This document shows positions 8,316-16,455 of a DNA stretch of 39,057 bases, in pieces (within the stretch, counting starts at the first letter, position 1; every line of letters starts with the position of its first letter). The translations under genes were made by a program, and so were the position numbers. The notes beneath the pieces were generated by a model. It saw only the letters and a list, made by a program, of their open reading frames with translations, ran no database searches and had not been told where the DNA came from. The stretch is taken from contig NZ_JALNUP010000029.1 in the NCBI RefSeq assembly GCF_026540855.1, positions 1-39,057 on the forward strand, given 5' to 3'. The stretch is from Sphingomonas sp. GC_Shp_5. GTDB lineage: Bacteria > Pseudomonadota > Alphaproteobacteria > Sphingomonadales > Sphingomonadaceae.

Positions 8316-9961
8316 TCATCCGCGAGGGCAACGCCTTCGACCAAGGCCAGTCCCCTTCAGGGGAGGGGTTGGGATGGGGCAGTGCGGCGGAGGCCGCGCT
8401 CGGTGAGACACGCCCCGCCCCTTACCCCTCTCCTGAAGGGGAGGGGCGAGACGCTCCAGCGGTCGTCCCCCAGCTGACGCTGCCCTATGCCTTCGCCCGC
8501 AAGTTCGGCGTCGTCATCCAGCATACCGACGCTGACAGCCAGCTCACGGTCGCGCTGCGCACCGGTGCCGATCCCAAGGCGCTGCTCGAGGTCCGCCGCT
8601 ATCTTGCCAAGCCGTTTGCGGTCGCCGTGGTCGAGGCGCCGGCGTTCGATCGCCTACTCTCCGACAATTATGCGATGGACGGCCAGGCCACCGCGCTTGC
8701 CGCGGTCGGGATGGGTGACGAGCTCGATCTCCTCGCCGGCGATCTGCCGACCGCCGAGGATCTGCTCGATACTGCCGATGATGCCCCCGCGATCCGGCTG
8801 ATCAACGGCGTCATCGCCGATGCCGCACGCAACGGCGTGTCGGACATCCACATCGAGCCTTATGAAAGCGGCCTCGTCGTGCGCATGCGCATCGATGGCG
8901 TGCTCCGCGAGACGCTGCGCATGCCGCCGCATGTCGCCCCCGTCGTCGTCAGCCGGATCAAGGTCATGGCCCGACTCGACATCGCCGAGCGGCGGGTGCC
9001 GCAGGATGGCCGCATGGGGCTCACCCTCGGCGGCAAGCTGCTCGACGTCCGCGTCTCGACCTTGCCGAGCCGCGCCGGCGAGCGCGTGGTGCTGCGTATC
9101 CTCGACAAGGACAATGCCGGGATCGATCTCGAGGCGCTCGGCATGAACGATGCGATGTACGCGCTGCTGCGCGGCGCGCTTGCCGAGCCCAACGGCATCA
9201 TCCTCGTCACCGGGCCGACCGGCTCGGGCAAGACCACCACGCTCTACGGCGCGCTGCGCCTGCTTAACGATGGCAGCCGCAACATCCTCACCGTCGAGGA
9301 TCCGGTCGAATATGCCGTCGACGGCGTCGGCCAGACCCAGGTCAACGCCAAGGTCGGGCTCACCTTTGCGGCCGGCCTGCGCGCCATCCTCCGCCAGGAT
9401 CCCGACGTGGTGATGGTCGGCGAAATCCGCGATCGGGAGACCGCGGAGATCGCCGTCCAGGCCTCGCTCACCGGCCATCTGGTGCTCTCCACCGTCCACA
9501 CCAACGATGCGGTCGGCGCGATCACCCGGATGCGCGACATGAAGGTCGAGCCGTTCCTGCTCGCCTCGACGCTGCGCGCGGTGATCGCCCAGCGGCTGGT
9601 CCGCCGCCTCTGCCCGGTCTGCCGTCACCCGGTCGCCGCCAATGCCGGCGTCGCCGCCTCGCTCGGGATCGATCCGGGAACGACGGTCTATGAAGCGGTC
9701 GGCTGCGAGGCCTGCAGCCACACCGGCTTCAAGGGCCGGATCGGCGTCTACGAGGCGGTCCGCGTCGACGAGACGATCCGTCGCCTGATCAACGACGGCG
9801 GCGACGAACAGGCGATCACCCGCCACGCCTTCGCCCGCAGCCCCACCCTCGGCCAGGCCGCGCGCGAGCTGGTGAGGGCAGGGCTGACCACGCCCGAGGA
9901 GGCGATCCGTGTCTCGCGGCGCGACGCGACTGACCCGGTGGTGGACGACGTGGATGCGTGA
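8312..9961 (+). CDS. gspE: Type II secretion ATPase GspE
   Basis: A 549-residue cytoplasmic ATPase that powers pseudopilus assembly. Walker A is GPTGSGKTT (301-309), the Walker B region is VVMVGEIRD (366-374), and the Asp and His boxes lie between and after them (VEDPVEY at 328-334, LSTVHTND at 392-399). A zinc-binding tetracysteine module is present: C434-x2-C437 and C465-x2-C468. The N-terminal domain (about 52-150) begins with LPYAFARKFGVV. Residues about 13-46 are unusual: they are encoded by an inverted, GC-rich interspersed repeat (8349-8449) and have no counterpart I know in GspE. The ATG at 8312 overlaps the gspD stop as ATGA; no other Met, Val or Leu (TTG) start lies between the repeat and the conserved domain. 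Confidence 0.96.
   Translation: MIIREGNAFDQGQSPSGEGLGWGSAAEAALGETRPAPYPSPEGEGRDAPAVVPQLTLPYAFARKFGVVIQHTDADSQLTVALRTGADPKALLEVRRYLAKPFAVAVVEAPAFDRLLSDNYAMDGQATALAAVGMGDELDLLAGDLPTAEDLLDTADDAPAIRLINGVIADAARNGVSDIHIEPYESGLVVRMRIDGVLRETLRMPPHVAPVVVSRIKVMARLDIAERRVPQDGRMGLTLGGKLLDVRVSTLPSRAGERVVLRILDKDNAGIDLEALGMNDAMYALLRGALAEPNGIILVTGPTGSGKTTTLYGALRLLNDGSRNILTVEDPVEYAVDGVGQTQVNAKVGLTFAAGLRAILRQDPDVVMVGEIRDRETAEIAVQASLTGHLVLSTVHTNDAVGAITRMRDMKVEPFLLASTLRAVIAQRLVRRLCPVCRHPVAANAGVAASLGIDPGTTVYEAVGCEACSHTGFKGRIGVYEAVRVDETIRRLINDGGDEQAITRHAFARSPTLGQAARELVRAGLTTPEEAIRVSRRDATDPVVDDVDA
8349..8449. repeat. Inverted GC-rich interspersed repeat inside the gspE coding sequence
   Basis: The left arm (8351-8380) starts TCCCCTTCAGGGGAGGGG. 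The right arm (8411-8449) is its near reverse complement, ending TCCTGAAGGGGAGGGG. The arms match over about 30 bases with a few mismatches and one gap, around a core of about 30 bp. The element resembles palindromic elements usually found between genes in sphingomonads (from memory, not searched). Here it is translated in frame as about 34 extra residues near the N-terminus of GspE. A relative with the same CCCCTCCC/GGGAGGGG core lies at 10004-10025. Confidence 0.85.
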
Positions 9962-10003
9962 TCGGCTGTCCGGCGCCAGCAATGGGCTGGGTCATCGTCT
10001 TTT

Positions 10004-10025
10004 CCCCTCCCTGGTCGGGGAGGGG
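10004..10025 (+). promoter_or_regulatory. Hairpin covering the gspF ribosome-binding site
   Basis: CCCCTCCC (10004-10011) pairs perfectly with GGGAGGGG (10018-10025) around a six-base loop. The right arm contains the only good Shine-Dalgarno sequence for gspF (GGAGGGG), seven bases before ATG 10033. If the stem forms in mRNA it would hide that site. It is the only sizeable intergenic gap (71 bp) in gspC-N and shares its core sequence with the repeat inside gspE. That it regulates gspF is inference. Confidence 0.65.
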
Positions 10026-10032
10026 CTGAACC

Positions 10033-11256
10033 ATGGCTGATTTCGACTATCTCGCGATCGACACCCGCGGCCAGGAGCAGCGCGGCCATGTCGCCGCCGC
10101 GAGCCTTGATGCCGCGCGCACCGCGCTCGATCGCCGCAAGCTCTATGTCGTCCGCATCGAGCCCGGCTCGCCGCCGCCAGCGCGCAGCCGGCCGCTGTTC
10201 GGCCTCCAGCTCGGCCGCGCCAAGATGGGTACCAAGCAGCTCACCCTTTTTACCCGCCAGCTCGCCACCCTCAACCGCGTCTCGCCGCTCGAGGAGTCGC
10301 TGCGCACCATCACCCGCCAGACCGAGCAGGACAGCGTCCGCGCGATCGTCGCCCAGGTCCACACCGGCGTTGTCGAAGGCCGCCGCCTCGCCGATTCGAT
10401 GGCGCGCGAGCCCCGCAGCTTCCCGCCCTTGTACCGCGCGATGGTCGCCGCCGGCGAAAGCTCGGGTACCTTGCCGACCATCCTCGATCGCCTCGCCGCG
10501 CTGCTCGAGCGCCAGGCCGAGATCCGCGGCAAGCTGATCACCGCGCTCGCCTATCCGACCATCCTCGCGGTGGTCGCATTGGGCGTCGTTACCGCGTTGA
10601 TGATGTTCGTCGTTCCCCAAGTTGTCGAGCAATTTGATACGGTTGGCCAGCAATTGCCGTTCCTCACCCGGGTCGTGATCGGCTTCTCGGACGTGCTGGT
10701 CGGCTATTGGTGGGTGATGCTCCTATGCGTGATGTTAGTGAGTTTAGGCGGCTGGTACGCGCTCAAGGATCCCGCCTTCCGGCTCGCGGTGGATAGCTGG
10801 CTGCTGCGGCTGCCGCTGCTCGGCCGGCTGCTCCGCGACCTCCATGCCGCGGGCATGGCGCGCACGCTCGGCACCATGGTGGCGAGCCGCCTGCCACTGC
10901 TCGAGGGCCTCACCTTGACGGCCAGCACCATCCACAACCGCCGCCTCCGCCTCGCCTCGGACGAGATCGTCGACGCCATCCGCGGCGGCGGCAGCCTGTC
11001 GGCGGCGATGCGCCGCGCCGGGGTGTTCCCGCCGTTGCTCACCTATCTCGCCGCCTCCGGCGAGGCGGCGGGCCGGCTCGACGAGATGCTCGAGCGCGCC
11101 GCCGACTATCTCGAGCGCGAGTTCGACCGCTTCACCGCGACCGCGCTGTCGCTGCTCGAGCCGGCGATCATCGTCGTGATGGGGGGCATCGTCGCCACCA
11201 TCGTGCTATCCATCCTGCTGCCGATCCTCCAGCTCAACACGCTGGCCGGCCAATGA
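10033..11256 (+). CDS. gspF: Type II secretion inner-membrane platform protein GspF
   Basis: A 407-residue polytopic platform protein that contacts GspE and the pseudopilus. There are two tandem T2SSF domains, about 68-195 (KQLTLFTRQLATLNRVSPLE, with GESSGTLPTIL) and 270-400 (ARTLGTMVASRLPLLEGLTL, with ASGEAAGRLDEML). Membrane helices lie near 170-195, 222-244 and 371-397. Length is normal for the family. It is the only gsp gene not overlapping its upstream neighbour, and its ribosome-binding site lies within a hairpin. Its stop overlaps the upstream in-frame ATG of gspG (11253). Confidence 0.96.
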   Translation: MADFDYLAIDTRGQEQRGHVAAASLDAARTALDRRKLYVVRIEPGSPPPARSRPLFGLQLGRAKMGTKQLTLFTRQLATLNRVSPLEESLRTITRQTEQDSVRAIVAQVHTGVVEGRRLADSMAREPRSFPPLYRAMVAAGESSGTLPTILDRLAALLERQAEIRGKLITALAYPTILAVVALGVVTALMMFVVPQVVEQFDTVGQQLPFLTRVVIGFSDVLVGYWWVMLLCVMLVSLGGWYALKDPAFRLAVDSWLLRLPLLGRLLRDLHAAGMARTLGTMVASRLPLLEGLTLTASTIHNRRLRLASDEIVDAIRGGGSLSAAMRRAGVFPPLLTYLAASGEAAGRLDEMLERAADYLEREFDRFTATALSLLEPAIIVVMGGIVATIVLSILLPILQLNTLAGQ

Positions 11257-11264
11257 GGACCCTT

Positions 11265-11705
11265 ATGCGTACCGAACCCAACAAGCGCCGCCGGAACGAG
11301 GAGGGCTTTACGCTCGTCGAGCTGATGGTGGTGATCGTGATCATCGGCCTGCTCGCGACGATCGTCGCGCTCAACGTGCTACCCTCGGGCGACAAGGCGC
11401 GGGTGGAGAAGGCCAAGGCCGATATCGCACAGATCGAGGGCGGGCTCGAGCTCTACCGGCTGCAGATGTCGGTCTATCCCAACACCACCCAGGGCCTGGC
11501 CGCGCTGGTCAGCGCCCCCGCCGGGATCGATGCCTCGCGCTACCAGCGCGGCGGCTATCTCAAGAAGCTGCCCAACGACCCCTGGGGCCGCCCCTATCTC
11601 TATGCGTCGCCCGGCCAGCATGGCGAGGCCGACGTCTGGACCTTCGGTGCCGATGGCAAGGAAGGCGGCGAGGGGATCGATGCCGATATCGGCAGCTGGC
11701 AATAA
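11265..11705 (+). CDS. gspG: Type II secretion major pseudopilin GspG
   Basis: The main subunit of the pseudopilus. I choose ATG 11265 (146 aa) because GAGGA lies five bases upstream; the ATG at 11253 overlaps the gspF stop as ATGA and is also possible. A basic leader (MRTEPNKRRRNEEG) precedes the type IV prepilin cleavage site G14/F15, with Glu at +5 (FTLVE) and a hydrophobic helix (LMVVIVIIGLLATIVALNV). The C-terminal globular domain has the GspG signature YPNTTQGLAALVSAP, LPNDPWGRPYLY and the calcium-site region TFGADGKEGGEG. A prepilin peptidase is needed but is not encoded in the window. Confidence 0.96.
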   Translation: MRTEPNKRRRNEEGFTLVELMVVIVIIGLLATIVALNVLPSGDKARVEKAKADIAQIEGGLELYRLQMSVYPNTTQGLAALVSAPAGIDASRYQRGGYLKKLPNDPWGRPYLYASPGQHGEADVWTFGADGKEGGEGIDADIGSWQ

Positions 11706-12177
11706 CAGCGGCGAACCTGGCGTCACGCCCGTGACGCGCTTTGCCGAACGCGGCTTCACGCTGGTCGAGCTGATGGTCGTGGTCACGATCATCGGGCTCG
11801 CCTCGGCGGTGGCGCTGTGGGCGATGCCCGATCCGCGCGGGCGGGTGGTGGACGAGGCGGCGCGCTTCGCGGTGCGCACCCGTGCGGCACATGACGCCGC
11901 GATCGTCGAGGCGCGGCCGGTGAGCCTGTGGGTCACCGCCGGCGGCTATGGCTTCGACCGGCGGCTGGCGGGCAATTGGGTGCCGATCGGCGACAAGCCG
12001 CTGCGCGTGACGCGCTGGAGCGATGGTACCCGCGCCGCGATCGGCGAGGCGCGGCTGCGCGTGATCTACGATCCCACCGGTCTCGCCGATCGACCGGCGC
12101 AGGTGACGCTGAGCCGCGGCGGCGCGCGCGCGGTGATCGACATGGCCGCCGATGGCACCGTCCGTGTCGCCAGCTGA
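11680..12177 (+). CDS. gspH: Type II secretion minor pseudopilin GspH
   Basis: A minor pseudopilin of the tip complex. The methylation/cleavage motif is ERG/FTLVELMVVVTIIGL, with Glu at +5. I choose ATG 11680 (165 aa), which follows AGGGG by five bases and overlaps gspG by 26 bp. The GTG at 11731 would give a shorter, more usual leader (VTRFAERG) but has no clear ribosome-binding site. The body is typical of GspH: VVDEAARFAVRTRAAHDAAI, with the hydrophilic VSLWVTAGGYGFDRR following. The end overlaps gspI by 26 bp. Confidence 0.88.
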   Translation: MPISAAGNNSGEPGVTPVTRFAERGFTLVELMVVVTIIGLASAVALWAMPDPRGRVVDEAARFAVRTRAAHDAAIVEARPVSLWVTAGGYGFDRRLAGNWVPIGDKPLRVTRWSDGTRAAIGEARLRVIYDPTGLADRPAQVTLSRGGARAVIDMAADGTVRVAS

Positions 12178-12598
12178 GCGCGACCGGGTCGCCGGCTTCA
12201 CCCTCATCGAGATCATGGTCGCGCTGGCGGTATTCAGCTTGGCGGTACTCGCGCTGATCCGCCTCGAGGGCGCGACGGTGCGCGGTGCCTCCATCCTCGA
12301 CGACACGATGGTGGCCAATCTGGTCGCGCACAACGTCGCGGTCGATGCAGTCACCGACGGCGTACCCCCAGGAGTCGGCCGCGAGAGCGGGGTCGAGGTC
12401 AATGCCGGCCGCTCGTGGCGGTGGACTCGCGAGGTACGCCCGACCGGCAATGCCCAGATCCTGCGCATCGACGTTGCGGTGCAGGATCGTACCGGCACCA
12501 CGCTCGGCCACACGACGATGATCAGGCCGCCATCTGCTCCACAAGCGACGCCCGGCCCAAGCCCGCGCCCGACGCCGACGCCGGGCAGCAAATCATGA
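12152..12598 (+). CDS. gspI: Type II secretion minor pseudopilin GspI
   Basis: A 148-residue minor pseudopilin. The leader (15 residues, ending RVAG) is cleaved before FTLIEIMVALAVFSLAVLAL, with Glu at +5. The family stretch around RTGTTLGHTTMIRPP near the C-terminus is present. It ends in a Pro/Thr/Ser-rich tail (PGPSPRPTPTPGSKS) longer than I would expect for GspI. It overlaps gspH at the 5' end and gspJ as ATGA at the 3' end. Together with GspH, J and K it should form the pseudopilus tip. Confidence 0.9.
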   Translation: MAPSVSPAERDRVAGFTLIEIMVALAVFSLAVLALIRLEGATVRGASILDDTMVANLVAHNVAVDAVTDGVPPGVGRESGVEVNAGRSWRWTREVRPTGNAQILRIDVAVQDRTGTTLGHTTMIRPPSAPQATPGPSPRPTPTPGSKS

Positions 12599-13233
12599 CG
12601 CGCGCCGACATCGACCAGCGGACCCGCGGCTTCACTCTCGTCGAGGTCATGGTCGCGCTGTTGATCTTCGGCATGATCGCCGCTGCGGGCGTGGCGATCC
12701 TGTCGTTCAGCATCCGCACCCAGGGCGTGACCAACAGTCGCTTCGACGACATCGCCGCGCTCAACCGCACGGCGTCGCTGCTGTCGGGCGATCTCGGCCA
12801 GGCGGTCGACCGCCCGGCGCGCGACGAGGCGGGAACGACGTTCCCCGCCTTCGTCGGCAGCGCCGATGGCCAGCTGCGCTTCGTCCGCACCGGCTGGAGC
12901 AATATCGATGCGGCGCCGCGGGCAAGCGCGCAGAAGGTTGCCTATCAGCTGGTCGGCGGCGTGCTGCAGCGGCTGGCCTATCCGATGCTGGATGGGGCGG
13001 CGCCGCTGCCGCCGGTGGCGCTGCTCGATCATGTCCGCCAGGTCGGCACCCGCTACCGGTTCCAGGGAGCATGGAGCGATCGCTGGGACGGCAGCCAGGG
13101 GGCGGCCCTGCCGCAGGCGGTGGAGTTCACGATCCAGCGCGACACCGGCAGCGGCCTGCGGATCATGCTGCTGGTCGGCACCGGCTATGCCTCGCCGCAG
13201 AATGGCGTCGGAGGTACCAATGCACCGGCCTGA
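12595..13233 (+). CDS. gspJ: Type II secretion minor pseudopilin GspJ
   Basis: A 212-residue minor pseudopilin. The start is the ATG inside the gspI ATGA overlap; the frame is open further upstream, but that part (from 12415) is not prepilin-like. The leader MTRADIDQRTRG precedes FTLVEVMVALLIFGMIAAAG, with Glu at +5. The GspJ hallmarks are present: FDDIAALNRTASLLSGDLGQ, PMLDGAAPLPPVALLDHV, then YRFQGAWSDRWDG and PQAVEFTIQ. It overlaps gspK by 14 bp. Confidence 0.93.
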   Translation: MTRADIDQRTRGFTLVEVMVALLIFGMIAAAGVAILSFSIRTQGVTNSRFDDIAALNRTASLLSGDLGQAVDRPARDEAGTTFPAFVGSADGQLRFVRTGWSNIDAAPRASAQKVAYQLVGGVLQRLAYPMLDGAAPLPPVALLDHVRQVGTRYRFQGAWSDRWDGSQGAALPQAVEFTIQRDTGSGLRIMLLVGTGYASPQNGVGGTNAPA

Positions 13234-14203
13234 CCGCGAGCGCGGCGCGGCGCTGCTCACCGTGCTGATGCTGGTCGCGGTGATCGCGGTGATGGCGGGC
13301 GCTGCGCTCGAGCGGCTGCGGCTGACCACGCGGCTGGCGGCGAATGCCGCTGCCGGCGAGCAGGCCCGCGCCTATGCGCAGGCCGCGGAGACGCTGGCGA
13401 CCAGCCGGATTACCGACCTGCTCAGCCGCAGCCCCTCGCGCGTCACGCTCGCGGGGGACTGGAGCGGCAAGCCGTTCGGCCTGCCGCTGCCCGGCGGCGT
13501 CGCGCTGGCGCGGGTGACCGACGGCGGCAATTGCTTCAACCTCAACGGACTGGTCACCCGCAGCGGCCCCGGCATTTATTCAAGCACGGGATCGAACCCG
13601 GCCCGGCTCGAGTTTGCGCGGCTGATGCGCCTGCTCAACGTGCCCGCGCAGATTGCCGACGGCATCGCCGCAAGCACCGCCGACTGGATCGACACCGATC
13701 AGGACCAGCAGGCGGGCGGCGCCGAGGACAGCGTCTATCTGGCGCGCGAGACGCCCTATCGCACTGGCGGCACGCTGATGGCTGATCCCAGCGAACTGCG
13801 CGCCGTGCAGGGGGTGACGCCGACGATCTATGCGACGCTGAAGCCATGGATCTGCACCTTGCCCAACGCGAAGCTCGCAACGCTCAACATCAACACGCTG
13901 ACGCCCGAGCAGGCACCGCTGATCGCGATGCTGTTCCCCGACAATCTGTCGGTCGGCGCGGCACGGAGCATGATCCTCCGCCGTCCGCCGCAGGGCTTCG
14001 GCGACACCACCACCTTCTTCAACCTGGCATCGGCGAGTAGCTCGACGGGCCAGGATACGAGCCAGGCGGCGGTGACGTCGCAATGGTTCGCGCTGCGCAT
14101 CGATGTCACCTTGGGGAGCACGCAATTGCAGGAAAGGGCATTGATCGACGCAAGCCGTCTTCCCGCGCGGCTCGTGGCACGGCAATGGGGAGACGAGACA
14201 TGA
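13220..14203 (+). CDS. gspK: Type II secretion minor pseudopilin GspK
   Basis: A 327-residue tip pseudopilin. The start ATG 13220 follows GGAGG by five bases, inside the end of gspJ; the longer open frame upstream from 12866 is an artefact of overlap. The leader is short (MHRPDRERG), and the mature start AALLTVLMLVAVIAVMAGAA lacks Glu at +5, as expected for GspK. The large periplasmic domain has CFNLNGLV, ADGIAASTADWIDTDQDQQ, then a PYRTGG segment, ELRAVQGVTPTIYATLKPW and LNINTLTPEQAPLIAMLF, all characteristic of GspK. It is coupled to gspL by ATGA. Confidence 0.94.
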   Translation: MHRPDRERGAALLTVLMLVAVIAVMAGAALERLRLTTRLAANAAAGEQARAYAQAAETLATSRITDLLSRSPSRVTLAGDWSGKPFGLPLPGGVALARVTDGGNCFNLNGLVTRSGPGIYSSTGSNPARLEFARLMRLLNVPAQIADGIAASTADWIDTDQDQQAGGAEDSVYLARETPYRTGGTLMADPSELRAVQGVTPTIYATLKPWICTLPNAKLATLNINTLTPEQAPLIAMLFPDNLSVGAARSMILRRPPQGFGDTTTFFNLASASSSTGQDTSQAAVTSQWFALRIDVTLGSTQLQERALIDASRLPARLVARQWGDET

Positions 14204-15273
14204 CCACCTTGCTGTTCCTTCCCTCCGCTTCACGCGACTATCGATGGATCTCGCTCGACGCATCGGGCGTGACCGGCGAGGGCGATGGCATGCCCGCGGG
14301 CGATGATGCGACGGTGGCGATCGTGCCCGCGGAGGCGGTGACGCTGCATTGGGCGGAGCTGCCGTCGCGCTCGCCGGCACAGGCGGCCGCGGCGGCGCGC
14401 ATCCTCGCCGCCGAGGTCAGCGCCGCACCGCTGACCGAGCTGCATGTCACGGTGGGCGACGAGGCGAGCGTTGATCGTCCAATCGGCGTGGTCGATGCCG
14501 CGGCGATGCGCGATTGGCTGGCGACGCTTGCCGCCGCGGGCATCGATCCTGCCGCGATGATCCCGGCGCCGATGCTACTGCCGCGGCCCGACGACGGCTA
14601 CGTCCAGGCCCATCTCGCCGGCGCCCAACTGGTGCGCGGCCGCTCCACCGGCTTTGCCGGCGACGAGGTGATCATGCCGTTCGTCACCGGGGGTACCGAG
14701 CCCGAACTGCTCGACGACCTCGTGCTGGCGCGATCGCTGCTCGCGGCGGCGGCGCGTCCGCCGCTCGATCTACGCCAGGGCGCATTCGCCCGGCGGCGCA
14801 AGGTAGCGCTCGATTGGGCCCTGATCCGTCGTCTTGCGCTGCTTGCCGCCGGCATCCTGCTGGCGACGCTGGCGATCGATCTTGTCCGCATTGCCAAATA
14901 CAGTTTCGGTGCCGACGCGCTCGAGGGGCGCGCCGACGCGCTGGGACGGACGGGCCTCGCGCGCGGCGAGACCGTCACCGATGTCGATCGCCAGTTGAGC
15001 GAGCGCGTCGCCGGCGTGCGCGGACCGGGGCTCGGCTTCACCACCACCACAGCCGCCGTCTACGCCGCGGTCCGTGCGATCCCGGGGGTCGAACTCACCG
15101 GCCTCGACTTCCAGAGCAATGGAGACCTTCGCCTGTCCGTCGCCGCAACCCGCGAATCGCTGCCGACCGATCTCAAGCGCCAGCTCGAAGGGGCAGGCTT
15201 CGTCGTCACCGCCGGCACCTTCCAGTCCGCCGGCGGCCGCGTCACCGGTGAGATGACGGTGAAGCGGCCATGA
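14200..15273 (+). CDS. gspL: Type II secretion platform protein GspL
   Basis: A 357-residue bitopic protein that holds GspE at the membrane. An actin-like cytoplasmic domain (1-205) contains TVAIVPAEAVTLHWAELPSR and GFAGDEVIMPFV. One membrane helix lies at about 212-229 (LALLAAGILLATLAIDLV). A ferredoxin-like periplasmic domain follows, with AAVYAAVRAIPGVELTGLDF and LRLSVAA. The start is the ATG in the ATGA overlap with gspK; the frame extends upstream but only through gspK sequence. Confidence 0.92.
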   Translation: MTTLLFLPSASRDYRWISLDASGVTGEGDGMPAGDDATVAIVPAEAVTLHWAELPSRSPAQAAAAARILAAEVSAAPLTELHVTVGDEASVDRPIGVVDAAAMRDWLATLAAAGIDPAAMIPAPMLLPRPDDGYVQAHLAGAQLVRGRSTGFAGDEVIMPFVTGGTEPELLDDLVLARSLLAAAARPPLDLRQGAFARRRKVALDWALIRRLALLAAGILLATLAIDLVRIAKYSFGADALEGRADALGRTGLARGETVTDVDRQLSERVAGVRGPGLGFTTTTAAVYAAVRAIPGVELTGLDFQSNGDLRLSVAATRESLPTDLKRQLEGAGFVVTAGTFQSAGGRVTGEMTVKRP

Positions 15274-15740
15274 GCGGGATCCGCCAGTGGTTTGAAGGGC
15301 GATCGCTGCGCGAGCGGCGGATGATCCTGGTCATGCTGGGGCTGCTGGCGCTTACGATCCTGTGGGGCGGGATCATCCGCCCGGTGCGTGATGGGCTGTC
15401 GAGCGCGCGCGAACGCCACGCCGATGCCGTGGTGCGGCTCGCCGCCACCCAGTCCGAGCTAGCCGCGATCAAGGGCGCCGGCCGGCTGGTGCCGCTCACC
15501 GGATCGCTGGCCGACGCGGTGCGCCTGCGCGCCGATGCCGCCGGCTTTTCGGTCACCTCGCTCGACGAGCCGGGGGCAGGGCGGATCCACCTTGTCATCC
15601 AGTCGGCGCGCTCGGCGGCGCTCGGCCGATGGCTGGCGCAATTGGAGCGAAGCGGCGTGTTGATCGATTCGGCGACGTGGCGGGACAATGGCGACACCAC
15701 CGTGGCCGCCGATCTCGTGCTGCGGGCGCGGGTGGCATGA
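15270..15740 (+). CDS. gspM: Type II secretion platform protein GspM
   Basis: A 156-residue bitopic protein, partner of GspL. A short basic cytoplasmic end (SLRERRM) precedes one membrane helix (about 18-37, ILVMLGLLALTILWGGII). A short coiled region (RERHADAVVRLAATQSELAAI) and a ferredoxin-like periplasmic domain follow, with ALGRWLAQLERSGVLIDSAT. Size and position fit GspM. It is coupled at both ends by ATGA overlaps. Confidence 0.92.
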   Translation: MSGIRQWFEGRSLRERRMILVMLGLLALTILWGGIIRPVRDGLSSARERHADAVVRLAATQSELAAIKGAGRLVPLTGSLADAVRLRADAAGFSVTSLDEPGAGRIHLVIQSARSAALGRWLAQLERSGVLIDSATWRDNGDTTVAADLVLRARVA

Positions 15741-16450
15741 GGCGGATCCGCCTCACCACCACGCCGGCGGTGCTGTTCGGGCTGATGATGGTCATCGCAT
15801 TGATCCTGTTCCTGCCGATGCGGCTGGCGCTCGGCTGGGCGGGGCTCGCCGACGAGGGGTTTGCCGCCCGATCCGTCTCGGGGAGCGTCTGGGCCGGCCG
15901 GTTGAGCGAGGCGCAGTTCGGTGATCTGGCACTCGGCTCGCTCGACGCCGGCGTGTCGCCGCTGGCGCTGCTGATCGGCCGCGCCCGGGTGTCGCTGCGT
16001 GGCAGGGGCGGCGATCTGCACGGCACGATCACGCTCAGCCGTCACAGCCAGGGCGTCGACGATCTCACCGCGACCTTGCCGACCGGACGGGTGTTCGCAC
16101 CGCTCCCGGTGACCGCGCTGTTGCTGGAGGACGTCACCGTCCACTTCACCGACGCGACGTGCGACAAGGCCGACGGCCGGGTGCGCGCGACGCTGGTCGG
16201 CGAGGCAGGGGGCATCGGCCTGCCGCCATCGGTGTCCGGCACCGCGCGGTGCGACGGCGGCGCGCTGCTGCTGCCGCTCGCTAGCCAGGCCGGCACCGAA
16301 AGCGTCCAGCTGCGAATCACGGGCGAGGGCCGCTACACCGCGGTGCTGCAGATCGTCCCGGCGGATCCGACCGCGGCGCAGCGGCTCGCCGCGTCCGGCT
16401 TCATCGCCACCGCACAGGGATATCGTCTTTCGATCGAAGGAAGCTTCTGA
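15737..16450 (+). CDS. gspN: Type II secretion protein GspN
   Basis: A 237-residue inner-membrane-anchored periplasmic protein, last gene of the operon. One N-terminal membrane helix (AVLFGLMMVIALILFLPMRL) is followed by the GspN-type beta-rich domain: ARSVSGSVWAGRLSEAQFG, DAGVSPLALLIGR, then GRVRATLVGEAGGIGLPPS near the two-Cys segment (C-DKADGRV and TARCDGGALLLPL). GspN occurs only in some T2SS and its role is poorly defined. It starts in an ATGA overlap with gspM. The two cysteines could form a disulfide in the periplasm. Confidence 0.88.
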   Translation: MRRIRLTTTPAVLFGLMMVIALILFLPMRLALGWAGLADEGFAARSVSGSVWAGRLSEAQFGDLALGSLDAGVSPLALLIGRARVSLRGRGGDLHGTITLSRHSQGVDDLTATLPTGRVFAPLPVTALLLEDVTVHFTDATCDKADGRVRATLVGEAGGIGLPPSVSGTARCDGGALLLPLASQAGTESVQLRITGEGRYTAVLQIVPADPTAAQRLAASGFIATAQGYRLSIEGSF

Positions 16451-16455
16451 TTGCC

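Noticed and set aside
12866..13219. Upstream extension of the gspK frame
   Set aside because: Lies inside gspJ and is Arg/Ser-rich; GGAGG and the prepilin leader place the start at 13220.
11560..13329. 589-codon minus-strand frame across gspG-gspK
   Set aside because: Runs antisense to five pseudopilin genes and has low-complexity composition; no coding features.
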